Below are positions 1-6,814 of a stretch of 13,568 nucleotides of DNA, in pieces. The translations under genes were made by a program, and so were the position numbers. Source of the DNA: CAYFUL01 sp964346375 (lineage in GTDB: Bacteria > Bacillota > Clostridia > Tissierellales > Peptoniphilaceae); contig CAYFUL010000039.1 in the NCBI GenBank assembly GCA_964346375.1, positions 1 to 13,568 of the forward strand, written 5' to 3'. The stretch's first letter is position 1; each line of letters starts with the position of its first letter. Below the pieces are notes generated by a model that was not told the origin of the DNA, did not search any database, and worked only from the letters and a program-made list of their open reading frames with translations.

Positions 1-1820
1 CTTCCTATACTAGTAACCATGTAAACAAATCATGTTCCCATACTAGTGACACTGCACGAGGACCTAGTTATGCTTATGGGAATAGGTGTATTTTTTGTAG
101 TAATTCTCTCAATGATATTATTATTCTATGGGAATAATTTTATCTCTCGGAGAAGGCAGAAAGAACTTGGCCTCTACATGGTACTGGGACTTGAGAAAAG
201 ACAAATTGGAACTATAAACACCATTGAAAATATTTATAGTGCTACTATTTCATATATATTTGCAATTATTGGAGGGCATCTATTTGCAAAACTTGCCTTT
301 ATGTTTTTAAACTCAATTTTAAGTACTGGGGCGACGAGTATGGATTATAACTTCTCGTTGAATTCTGCCGTATTAGTGCTACTTAATATCTTAGTTGTGT
401 TTTTCCTAATAGAGTTATACGGAAAAATTACACTGGCTAGGAAAAACGTAGTTCAAGTATTAAAGTCAGGTGAAATTGCTGAAAGAGAGCCGAAAACCAA
501 GGTACTGCTTTTAATTTTAGGTACTGTATTTTTAGTAATGGGATATACAATTGCCCTAAAAACAGATGGAACAGTACTTGCCATTGCAAATTTATTTCAA
601 GCAATACTTCTAGTAATGGCAGCCACCTACTTTTTATATATTTCCCTAAGTATATTTATTTTAAAAAGACTAAAGGCAAAGAAAAAATACTACTACAAAA
701 AGGAAAACTTTCTAAATATTTCTGAAATGTTATATCGAATGAAGGCAAATGCAGTAAGCCTTTCCTCAATTGCAATTCTTTCAACGGGAGTAATTTTAGC
801 TTTAACTTGCACCATTTCAATTTATAGGATAATGGAAAATTAAGTGGAGAACTCCCTGGGATACGACTACAGTTTAAATGTAAAAGGGAAATTTAGCATT
901 AATAATGTTGACAAGATAAGGGAAAAGAAGGAAGAACTTAGGGAATTAGTAAATTCACTAGATTATAGTAATGATACCTATGTGTATACAAGTGGAATAT
1001 TTCCAGTAACTAATAAGGACAATATTCTATATCCCTTTGAGAATAGTAGTATTCCAAATTACTACCTAGAGGTAAGAAATGGAACAGATAGGGGAGTAAG
1101 TCTAAAGAAGAATGAGGTTTAATCGCGTCAAATAGACCTATTCAAAAATTTGCTGAAATAAAAACTGGAGATAGGGAGTATAAAACCATAGAAGATAATT
1201 TAAAAATAAATGAAAATATTGCGGTGGAATACCTGGTAATAACTGTTCCAGACGAAGAGACTATGAGTGGATTTATATAGTACTTTGGAAATGACATTGA
1301 GGATAATAAAAGGGTACTAATATCGGCAGATTTTAACGTAGAGGATCCAGAAGTTAGAGAGGAAGGAATTCGTAGGTTAGCAAAGGAAAATAACCTGAAT
1401 GTTATCAGTAAAAGGTCCATTGCAGAAAATCTTAATACGTTAAACGGGGGATTTTTATTTATTGGAGTATTGGTATCCATTGTACTGGGAGTTGGAATTT
1501 CATTAATGCTCTACTACAAACAGATAACAGAGGCATACGAGGATAGAGAAAATCGCAGAATAATGAAAAAAATAGGAATAGATTCAGCTACAATTAATAG
1601 GGTAAGTACAAAACAGTTGAAACTAATATTTTCACTGCCAATAATTACAGCCCTAGTCCATTCTATTTTTGCTTCAAAGATAATCTACCAATCCTTGTTA
1701 CTTTTTGGGGAGATAAAAGTAGGAGAGTATGGAAAAAATCTCACAAGTGTACTTTTAATTTTTATGGTTATGTACTTGGTAGTATATTTTATAACGTCCT
1801 TTCAAGTTAGGAGAGATTAA
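1..1820 (+). pseudogene. Broken BceB/FtsX-family ABC transporter permease (5' end outside the window)
   Basis: Joined across its lesions, the reading gives a BceB-like permease. It has membrane segments followed by the family-typical ELGLYMVLGL cytoplasmic turn (about 165-190), more membrane segments to about 830, an extracellular region (844-1440) and a C-terminal part with IGVLVSIVLG, a YYKQITEAYEDR stretch and three membrane helices. These permeases work with a BceA ATPase in resistance to or sensing of cell-wall-active peptides. The lesions are TAA at 22-24, TAA at 841-843 in unbroken frame, a one-base frameshift near 1115-1122 (frame 1 ends at TAA 1120-1122 while frame 3 continues as LIASNRPIQK), and TAG at 1278-1280. 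The natural stop is TAA at 1818-1820. The remnant is close to full BceB length, so decay is recent and by point changes rather than deletion. No ATPase or sensor kinase gene lies in the window. Confidence 0.88.
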
Positions 1821-1824
1821 ATTT

Positions 1825-1992
1825 ATGAACACAATGAATATGAATGAAGAAAATCATTTTCAACAAAAATACAATGATGAAACAGAATTGGCAATAGAAG
1901 AAGCTAGAAATATTATCTCTGGAAAAATAAAAACTAAGTCTTACGAATCTTTAGATGAACTCCTTGATGAAATTAATAGGGAAGACAATTAG
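1825..1992 (+). CDS. Small orphan protein resembling the C-terminal half of a RelB/DinJ antitoxin
   Basis: A 55-residue ORF with a good ribosome binding site (AGGAGAG at 1809-1815, 9 bases before ATG) that lies in the tail of the permease pseudogene. Residues about 20-52 (ELAIEEARNIISGKIKTKSY, then ESLDELLDEIN) look like the toxin-neutralising tail of RelB/DinJ antitoxins. In that family the tail follows an N-terminal ribbon-helix-helix DNA-binding domain, and whole proteins have about 85-95 residues. The N-terminal domain is absent here, no toxin gene follows, and the next 350 bases are non-coding. It may be a free-standing toxin-binding peptide or a decayed remnant. The family resemblance is by eye and weak because the region is short and acidic. 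Confidence 0.45.
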   Translation: MNTMNMNEENHFQQKYNDETELAIEEARNIISGKIKTKSYESLDELLDEINREDN

Positions 1993-2049
1993 TAAAACTA
2001 CGTCTATGTATTAATGCCTATTTTTTCCAAATTACAGATACACTATCCC

Positions 2050-2083
2050 CTCGGGTCGGGCGGGACGCCCGACGCCCTACCAT
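2050..2083 (-). repeat. GTAGGG-family intergenic repeat, copy A1 (GC-rich hairpin)
   Basis: The stretch contains CTCGGGTCGGGCGGG (2050-2064), identical to 3914-3928 in the next intergenic region, and ends in CCCTACCAT (2075-2083). It folds as GTCGGGC (2055-2061) with GCCCGAC (2067-2073) around a 5-base loop. It is far more GC-rich than its surroundings. Read on the minus strand it begins ATGGTAGGG, like copy A2. Confidence 0.7.
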
Positions 2084-2168
2084 GATTTATTTTTAAACAA
2101 TTGTATTAAATTGCACCGTATTCTAAAATCACCCGTACATTGAACAAAACAATATCATTTCAAAATCT

Positions 2169-2210
2169 ATGGTAGGGGCAGATTGTCCCAAATCCGCCCG
2201 TTAAACAATG
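2169..2210 (+). repeat. GTAGGG-family intergenic repeat, copy A2
   Basis: The unit starts ATGGTAGGGG and matches 3776-3815 over its whole length, apart from six substitutions and a 2-base gap. It folds as GGGCAGAT (2176-2183) with ATCCGCCC (2192-2199), with one mismatched pair. With A1 it forms an inverted pair: CCCTACCAT at 2075-2083 and ATGGTAGGG at 2169-2177. Confidence 0.72.
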
Positions 2211-2272
2211 TCCGTATTTTATTACCTATCTATTCCAAATTACATATCCATTATCTTCAACTATTTGTATAT

Positions 2273-2313
2273 AAAAAAGTAGGTGTATTTTGAAATTCCA
2301 CACCTACTTTTTT
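2273..2313 (-). terminator. Rho-independent terminator after tyrS, probably bidirectional
   Basis: A perfect 14-bp stem, AAAAAAGTAGGTGT (2273-2286) with ACACCTACTTTTTT (2300-2313), and a 13-base loop. The A/T arms give a U-run on either strand, so it can stop tyrS transcripts (minus strand) and anything read from the left. Confidence 0.82.
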
Positions 2314-2322
2314 AATATCTGA

Positions 2323-2350
2323 AGCCTTGGATTTTTCCAAGGCTATTTTT
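2323..2350 (+). terminator. Second hairpin between the left region and tyrS
   Basis: AGCCTTGGA (2323-2331) pairs with TCCAAGGCT (2336-2344) over a 4-base loop. On the plus strand it is followed by ATTTTT, so it best serves transcripts coming from the left. On the minus strand it lies 4 bases after the tyrS stop codon but lacks a U-run. Confidence 0.55.
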
Positions 2351-3578
2351 AATCTACTAATTCAATTTGATGGTAAACTTTTTTACCCTTTTTTATCATT
2401 GCTTTATCTTCTGTAAAGTCATCTAAGGTTAAATTATAGTTTGTGTCTGTAACCTTCTCGTCGTTTAAACTAACTCCCCCTTGTTCAATAAGACGACGTC
2501 CTTCAGAATTTGACTTAATAAGTCCCAATTCCTTTAACACCTCTAAAATTGAGTAGCCATCTGTAAATTTATCCCTATTCATTTCGCTTGAAGGAATATT
2601 TTCCATACTTCCTCCGCCGCTAAAAAGTGCCTTTGATGCTTCTCTAGCCTCATTTGCAGCTTCAACGCCATGAATATCCTTTACAACTTCAAAGGCAAGA
2701 ACATCCTTCGCCTTATTTAACTCTGCTCCCTCTAATTTTTCATACTCAGCAATTTCATCAAGGGATAGCATTGTAAGGAGTCTCATAAATTTAATAACGT
2801 CCCTGTCGTCAGAATTTCTTAGGTACTGGTACATTTCGTATGGAGAAGTTTTTTCAGGGTCAAGCCAAATTGCACCAGCTTCAGTTTTACCCATCTTAAC
2901 TCCACTTGCAGTAGTTAAAAGTTTAAAGGTCATTGAATAAACTGTATCCTTTTCAAGTTTTCTAACTAATTCATATCCACCAAGCATATTAGACCACTGG
3001 TCAGATCCGCCAAGTTGTAGACGACAATGGTAATTTCTATATAGAACTAAAAAGTCGTAGGACTGCATTAACATATATCCAAACTCAAAAAATGTAAGTC
3101 CAGTTTCCATTCTATTCTTATAGCAGTCAAAATTTAACATTCTATTTACAGAGAAGTGTACTCCAATCTCTCTCATAAAATCCAGGAAGTTAAGGTCTAG
3201 TAGCCAGTCCGCATTGTTTACAAAAATTGCCTTATCATCTGAAAAGTCTAGTAATTTTCCAATTTGCTCCTTAAAGCGACTTGCATTATGGGCGATAAAT
3301 TCTTTAGTCATTACCTTTCTCATGTCGGTTTTTCCAGAAGGGTCACCAATCATGGTAGTACCTCCACCAAGAAGGGCAATAGGAATATGGCCAGCCTGTT
3401 GCATATGTTGCATAACTCTAATTTGAAGGAAGTGTCCAAGGGTTAGAGAATCGGCTGTGGCATCAAAGCCAATGTAGAATTTTATCTTTTCACGACCAAG
3501 AAGATCCCTAAGCTCATCAGGGTAGGTGGCTTGGTCGATAAAACCTCTTTCTTCCAATGTATCGTATACGTTTTTCAT
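2349..3578 (-). CDS. tyrS: Tyrosyl-tRNA synthetase
   Basis: This cytoplasmic class I enzyme charges tRNA-Tyr with tyrosine using ATP. At 409 residues it is normal for a bacterial TyrRS. It shows the HIGH-type motif TLGH (residues 46-49), the substrate-binding GGSDQW (190-195), the KMSKS-type loop KMGKT (228-232) and a C-terminal S4 RNA-binding domain (about 345-405, including GRRLIEQGGV). The ATG is preceded by TGGAGTGG (3583-3590) at suitable spacing. It is a single-gene unit with its own promoter 25-60 bases upstream. That leaves a leader of about 25 bases, so the T-box riboswitch common upstream of Bacillota tyrS genes is not present. It ends at a strong terminator. I see nothing broken in it. 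Confidence 0.97.
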   Translation of the reverse strand: MKNVYDTLEERGFIDQATYPDELRDLLGREKIKFYIGFDATADSLTLGHFLQIRVMQHMQQAGHIPIALLGGGTTMIGDPSGKTDMRKVMTKEFIAHNASRFKEQIGKLLDFSDDKAIFVNNADWLLDLNFLDFMREIGVHFSVNRMLNFDCYKNRMETGLTFFEFGYMLMQSYDFLVLYRNYHCRLQLGGSDQWSNMLGGYELVRKLEKDTVYSMTFKLLTTASGVKMGKTEAGAIWLDPEKTSPYEMYQYLRNSDDRDVIKFMRLLTMLSLDEIAEYEKLEGAELNKAKDVLAFEVVKDIHGVEAANEAREASKALFSGGGSMENIPSSEMNRDKFTDGYSILEVLKELGLIKSNSEGRRLIEQGGVSLNDEKVTDTNYNLTLDDFTEDKAMIKKGKKVYHQIELVD

Positions 3579-3609
3579 AAATCCACTCCAAAATATTATT
3601 GTTAATTGT

Positions 3610-3638
3610 ATAATAAATTAGTTTTATAGAATTGTCAA
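3610..3638 (-). promoter_or_regulatory. Sigma-A-type promoter of tyrS
   Basis: On the minus strand, TTGACA (3638-3633), a 17-base spacer and TATTAT (3615-3610). The predicted start is near 3602. The first GTAGGG-like repeat of the intergenic region begins about 10 bases upstream of the -35 box. Confidence 0.8.
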
Positions 3639-3647
3639 ACTATTGCA

Positions 3648-3735
3648 GGGTGGGTGTTTGCCAATTAATTTAATTGAGTTAAATAACCATCGTATTTTAA
3701 TACCTTTCCTTTACAAAGTATCGACACCCTACCAT
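3648..3735. repeat. GTAGGG-like inverted pair in the tyrS upstream region
   Basis: GGGTGGGTGT (3648-3657) faces ACACCCTACC (3724-3733), an inverted repeat with two mismatches. The right arm continues as CCCTACCAT (3727-3735), the same 9-mer that ends repeat A1. It looks like a degenerate member of the same family. Confidence 0.45.
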
Positions 3736-3775
3736 AAAGTTCGAAAAACAAATTATTCTACAGCTTTCACAACCC

Positions 3776-3815
3776 ATAGTAGGGGCGGATTGTCCTGGGT
3801 CCGCCCGTTACAATG
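3776..3815 (+). repeat. GTAGGG-family intergenic repeat, copy B1
   Basis: ATAGTAGGGGCGG to CCGCCCGTTACAATG, a near copy of A2 (2169-2210). It folds perfectly as GGGCGGA (3783-3789) with TCCGCCC (3800-3806) around a 10-base loop. The 430-bp gap between tyrS and the reductase gene is otherwise filled by the tyrS promoter, the related repeats and a terminator; I see no gene in it. Confidence 0.72.
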
Positions 3816-3913
3816 TGTTAGGGTTTTATTGTAAATCAATTCCATAATACCAATGAAATTACCTCATATCTTTTTTACTACAAGTGTATTCCACGTTACC
3901 GATGTACCATCTC

Positions 3914-3946
3914 CTCGGGTCGGGCGGGGGCCAACACAACCTACCA
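3914..3946 (-). repeat. GTAGGG-family intergenic repeat, copy B2 (decayed A1 type)
   Basis: CTCGGGTCGGGCGGG (3914-3928) is identical to the A1 core, and CCTACCA follows at 3940-3946 as in A1. The bases that would form the second hairpin arm have diverged (GGCCAACACAA), so this copy no longer folds like A1. Confidence 0.65.
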
Positions 3947-3973
3947 AGAATTATATTCTAATCTTTAAATATA

Positions 3974-4001
3974 AAAAGGGAGACTAATAAATCTCCCTTT
4001 T
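3974..4001 (-). terminator. Rho-independent terminator of the flavin reductase gene
   Basis: AAAAGGGAGA (3974-3983) pairs with TCTCCCTTTT (3992-4001) over an 8-base loop. On the minus strand the stem is followed by a T-rich stretch, and it sits 10 bases after the reductase stop codon. Confidence 0.85.
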
Positions 4002-4011
4002 ACTCTCTATT

Positions 4012-5892
4012 CTATTGTGCGTTCTTCGCTGCATTTTCTCCAGCAATCTTACCAAATATAATTATATCTGCTACTGCGTTTCCACCAAGTCTATTTCCTC
4101 CGTGTACTCCTCCTGTAACTTCTCCTGCTGCGTATAGGTTTTTAATTGGTTGTCCTTCCTTGTTTAATACTTCAGCATTGGTATTTATTTTTAGTCCACC
4201 CATTGTATGGTGAATTCCAGGGGAAAGTTTTATTGAATAGTATGGTGCAGTTGCAAGTTCCTCTGTAAATGAAGTTCTACCAAATGCATCGTCCTTCTTA
4301 TTTTTTACCGACTCATTCCATGTATTTAATGTCTCTGCAAGAGTTGCAGGGTCAATTTTAATTTTTTCTGCTAGTTCTTCAATAGTTGCTCCCTCTTCTG
4401 TAAATCCTTTAGAAATATATCCTTGTAGTGGACCTGATTTATCTACCATGTTTTTGTCGAAGATTAGGTATGCATATCCGCCAGGTTGTGCAATTTCTGC
4501 AGCACTTACAACGTCCCTTGTTCCAACTTCGTCTATAAATCTAACTCCATCTTGATTTACAAGTATTGCTCCATCTCCTCTAACTCCTTCAGTTATTAGA
4601 GATGCAGTTTTTTGTTCAACAGTTGGGTGAATTTGAATCTCTGCCATATCCACAGTATCTGCTCCAACTGCCTCTGCCATCCAAATTCCATCTCCTGTAA
4701 TTGTAGATGCGTTTGTACTTACAAATCCCTTTAGATCTGGTTTAAGTTCTACAACTTTATCTAAATTTGCTCCAAATCCACCAGTAGCAAGTACAACAGA
4801 TTTTGCATTAATTGTACTATCTCCAGCCTTTACTCCAACAATTGCTCCGTCTTTTTCAATTAGTTCAGTTGCTGGCGTATTGAATAGTATTTCAATATTC
4901 ATCTCTTCAACTTTTGCAGTTAATTTTGGTACAAGGTATGCTCCTACTGAAACGCTCTTTCCATTTTCTGTAGGTCTGTGAATTCTCTTAACACTTGCTC
5001 CACCAAATGCTGCAACGTCTGTTAATTCCATTCCATAAGTCTTTAACCATTCAATTGCTCCGGCACTATTTTCAACTAATGTCTTTGCAAGGTCATAGTC
5101 GTTTAAGTTCTTTCCACCTACTAGAGTATCAAGTAGGAATAGATTTGTAGAGTCAAAGTATCCAGTTGGGTTTGCTTCGTAGGAAGCTAGTTCAGCTTTT
5201 ACTGTATTAGCAAGTTCTTTTAACTCTGGATATTTTTCATCAACTGTTGCAAGTTTTTTCTCAATTGCATCCTTTGCACCTTGGTCAAATTCATTTGCAT
5301 CTTGGTAAACGGTTTTTGCTGCGTTCATACCACCAGTTGCTCTAGTAGTATTTCCACCAGTCATTTCACCTTTTTCAAGGATAAGTACACTTTTTCCATT
5401 GGCACTTGCTTCAATTGCAGCTGCCATTCCAGCTCCACCTGCTCCAACTACAACAACATCTACGTCATAATCCTTAGCTGCTGTTTCTTCAGATGTTTTT
5501 TCGCCTGTAGCTGCTGGAGCCTTGCCTGTTGAATTTTCATCTAGGATTTTCTTTACTGCTGCTAGAATTGCATTTGAGGACATAGTTGCAGTAGAAACAA
5601 TATCTACATCTGCACTTTGTGTCTCTAAAATTCTCTCAGGAAGTTTTTCAACTGCTACTGATCCAATTCCCTCAGTTTCTCCATGGCTTAATATTTCTAC
5701 AGACTCAATCTTATTTTCAGAAAGAGTTACTTGAACCTCTATTGGATTTTCCTTATTGTATCCAGGTTCAGTTGCAGTATATGTACCAGGTTTGTAAATT
5801 CCTTCTTCTGTCGATCCTCCATCAGTTTTACCACAAGCTGCAATTGAAATTGCCATGGTTAAAACTAGAAGGATTGAAATAATTTTTTTCAT
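4012..5892 (-). CDS. Secreted flavin-dependent reductase (FMN-binding + FAD domains), fumarate-reductase type, lipoprotein
   Basis: The 626-residue protein starts with a lipoprotein signal (MKKIISILLVL...SIAAC, lipid-modified Cys20). An FMN-binding domain follows (about 33-117) with the flavinylation motif as STATMSS (100-106); Thr103 would carry FMN. After a linker comes a flavocytochrome-c-like FAD domain (141-626) with the dinucleotide motif GAGGAG (150-155). Residues matching the fumarate reductase active site are present: His422, Glu435, Arg438, Arg459, the His561-His562 pair and Arg601. The family reduces fumarate, urocanate, methacrylate-like or other enoate acceptors. Glu435 favours a fumarate-like substrate, but I cannot fix it. 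It likely acts outside the membrane in anaerobic respiration and needs an ApbE flavin transferase, absent from this window. The start has a strong ribosome binding site, AAGGAGG (5905-5899). Confidence 0.9.
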   Translation of the reverse strand: MKKIISILLVLTMAISIAACGKTDGGSTEEGIYKPGTYTATEPGYNKENPIEVQVTLSENKIESVEILSHGETEGIGSVAVEKLPERILETQSADVDIVSTATMSSNAILAAVKKILDENSTGKAPAATGEKTSEETAAKDYDVDVVVVGAGGAGMAAAIEASANGKSVLILEKGEMTGGNTTRATGGMNAAKTVYQDANEFDQGAKDAIEKKLATVDEKYPELKELANTVKAELASYEANPTGYFDSTNLFLLDTLVGGKNLNDYDLAKTLVENSAGAIEWLKTYGMELTDVAAFGGASVKRIHRPTENGKSVSVGAYLVPKLTAKVEEMNIEILFNTPATELIEKDGAIVGVKAGDSTINAKSVVLATGGFGANLDKVVELKPDLKGFVSTNASTITGDGIWMAEAVGADTVDMAEIQIHPTVEQKTASLITEGVRGDGAILVNQDGVRFIDEVGTRDVVSAAEIAQPGGYAYLIFDKNMVDKSGPLQGYISKGFTEEGATIEELAEKIKIDPATLAETLNTWNESVKNKKDDAFGRTSFTEELATAPYYSIKLSPGIHHTMGGLKINTNAEVLNKEGQPIKNLYAAGEVTGGVHGGNRLGGNAVADIIIFGKIAGENAAKNAQ

Positions 5893-5927
5893 TTTATTCC
5901 TCCTTAAAATAAATTTATTAAAAAAAT

Positions 5928-5942
5928 TTCCACGTTATGGAA
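5928..5942. promoter_or_regulatory. Palindrome upstream of the flavin reductase gene, possible operator
   Basis: TTCCA-CGTTA-TGGAA is a perfect 5-bp inverted repeat with a 5-base spacer, 36 bases upstream of the reductase start codon. Its size and place fit a repressor site or a short stem in the leader. No clear promoter boxes are visible for this gene, so the role is a guess. Confidence 0.3.
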
Positions 5943-6031
5943 TAGTTTAACAAATAATATTTTGGTAAACAAGTTATAGTAATAAAGTATAGATGAAAAT
6001 TTTTTCACACTATGTTTTATATTTAGAACTA

Positions 6032-6040
6032 TGGTATAAT
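6032..6040 (+). promoter_or_regulatory. Extended -10 promoter of the rplU operon
   Basis: TGGTATAAT contains the TGn extension and a perfect -10 hexamer (6035-6040). The -35 region (about 6012-6018) is weak, as is common with extended -10 promoters. The predicted start near 6047 leaves a leader of about 138 bases before rplU. Confidence 0.65.
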
Positions 6041-6080
6041 TTGAAAATAAAATTTGTAAAATATATAAATACTATTTGTA

Positions 6081-6179
6081 AATCCCATAGCTTTATGGTA
6101 TCATAATATATCGTAACCGCACCGAGTAGGTTTTAAACCATAGGGTACCTTTAGGGCGAGTCTTATTTATGAGGAGGTG
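6081..6179 (+). ncRNA. Probable L21 leader (autoregulatory 5'UTR element of rplU)
   Basis: A long leader precedes rplU. It holds a clean hairpin, CCATA (6085-6089) with TATGG (6094-6098), and then a block that looks like the Bacillota L21 leader: AACCGCACCGAGTAGG (6115-6130), GGTTTTAAACC (6129-6139), GGGTACC and AGGGCGAGTC (6153-6162). It ends at the rplU ribosome binding site (GAGGAGGTG, 6171-6179). L21 leaders are thought to bind the ribosomal protein and repress the operon. The identification rests on remembered conserved blocks, not on a covariance model. Confidence 0.6.
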
Positions 6180-6184
6180 CTACA

Positions 6185-6493
6185 ATGTACGCAATTATTG
6201 AAACTGGTGGAAAACAATACACTGTTAAGGCTGGAGATAAGGTTAAAGTTGAAAAGCTAGATATAGAAGAGGGAAGTAAGTTTACTTTCGACAAGGTTCT
6301 ACTTGTTAGCGATAACGGACTTAACGTTGGTAACCCATACTTAAATGGAGCTAAGGTTGAGGCTAAGGTACTAGCTCAAGCTAAAGACAAGAAGATTGTT
6401 GTATTTAAGTATAAATCAAAGAAGAACTATCGTAAGCGTAAAGGTCATCGTCAACCATTTACTCTAGTGGAAATTGAAAATATCTCCCTATGA
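6185..6493 (+). CDS. rplU: 50S ribosomal protein bL21
   Basis: A 102-residue protein, full length for bL21, which binds 23S rRNA in the large subunit. It shows the N-terminal MYAIIETGGKQYTVKAGD signature and the basic C-terminal block KSKKNYRKRKGHRQPF, which lies near residues 78-93. The ATG is 5 bases after GAGGAGGTG. It is the first gene of rplU-prp-rpmA, overlaps prp by 4 bases (ATGA), and is preceded by an L21-leader-like region that suggests feedback control. Confidence 0.98.
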   Translation: MYAIIETGGKQYTVKAGDKVKVEKLDIEEGSKFTFDKVLLVSDNGLNVGNPYLNGAKVEAKVLAQAKDKKIVVFKYKSKKNYRKRKGHRQPFTLVEIENISL

Positions 6494-6813
6494 CAAATAT
6501 AACCATCTTTAAAGATAAGGATGTTCTATTGGGATTTGAAATTTCTGGCCATGCAGACTCTGCCAAGTATGGAGAGGATATAGTATGTGCTAGTATTTCT
6601 GTACTGGGGATAACGTGTTTAAACGCGCTAGAAGTTATATGTGGACTAAGTGAAGATGATGTGAGTCTAAAAATGGATGATGGATATATCTATACTTACA
6701 TAGAGAACCATAATTCCATAGAGGTTCAAACTATTTTAAAGACATTTAAAATTGGAATAGAATCCATTGTGGAGGAATATCCACAATATGTTAAACTGAA
6801 AATGGAGGAATAA
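6490..6813 (+). CDS. prp: Ribosomal-processing cysteine protease Prp
   Basis: The 107-residue protein has the Prp catalytic pattern: GHADSAKYGEDIVCASIS at 20-37, with His21 and Cys33 as the predicted dyad. In Bacillota that carry an N-terminal extension on bL27, Prp removes it so that L27 can enter working ribosomes. The gene sits between rplU and rpmA, as is usual, and the substrate extension is present in the next gene. Its start overlaps the rplU stop (ATGA at 6490-6493), which implies coupled translation, and its stop lies one base before the rpmA ATG. Confidence 0.95.
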   Translation: MTNITIFKDKDVLLGFEISGHADSAKYGEDIVCASISVLGITCLNALEVICGLSEDDVSLKMDDGYIYTYIENHNSIEVQTILKTFKIGIESIVEEYPQYVKLKMEE

Positions 6814-6814
6814 A

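Noticed and set aside
844..1122. Separate 92-residue gene after the first permease ORF
   Set aside because: It is in the same frame as 46-843 with only the TAA at 841-843 between them, has no ribosome binding site, and fits the extracellular region of the same permease.
1470..1820. Independent small membrane protein starting at TTG
   Set aside because: The frame is open back to 1281 with family-like sequence, so it is the C-terminal end of the permease pseudogene.
3643..3834. Plus-strand ORF of 63 codons upstream of tyrS
   Set aside because: It runs through the hairpin repeats, has no ribosome binding site and looks random.
5943..6060. Minus-strand promoter for the flavin reductase (TATACT at 5991-5986)
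   Set aside because: No -35 hexamer at 16-18 bases and several other AT-rich candidates of equal quality; I could not choose one.
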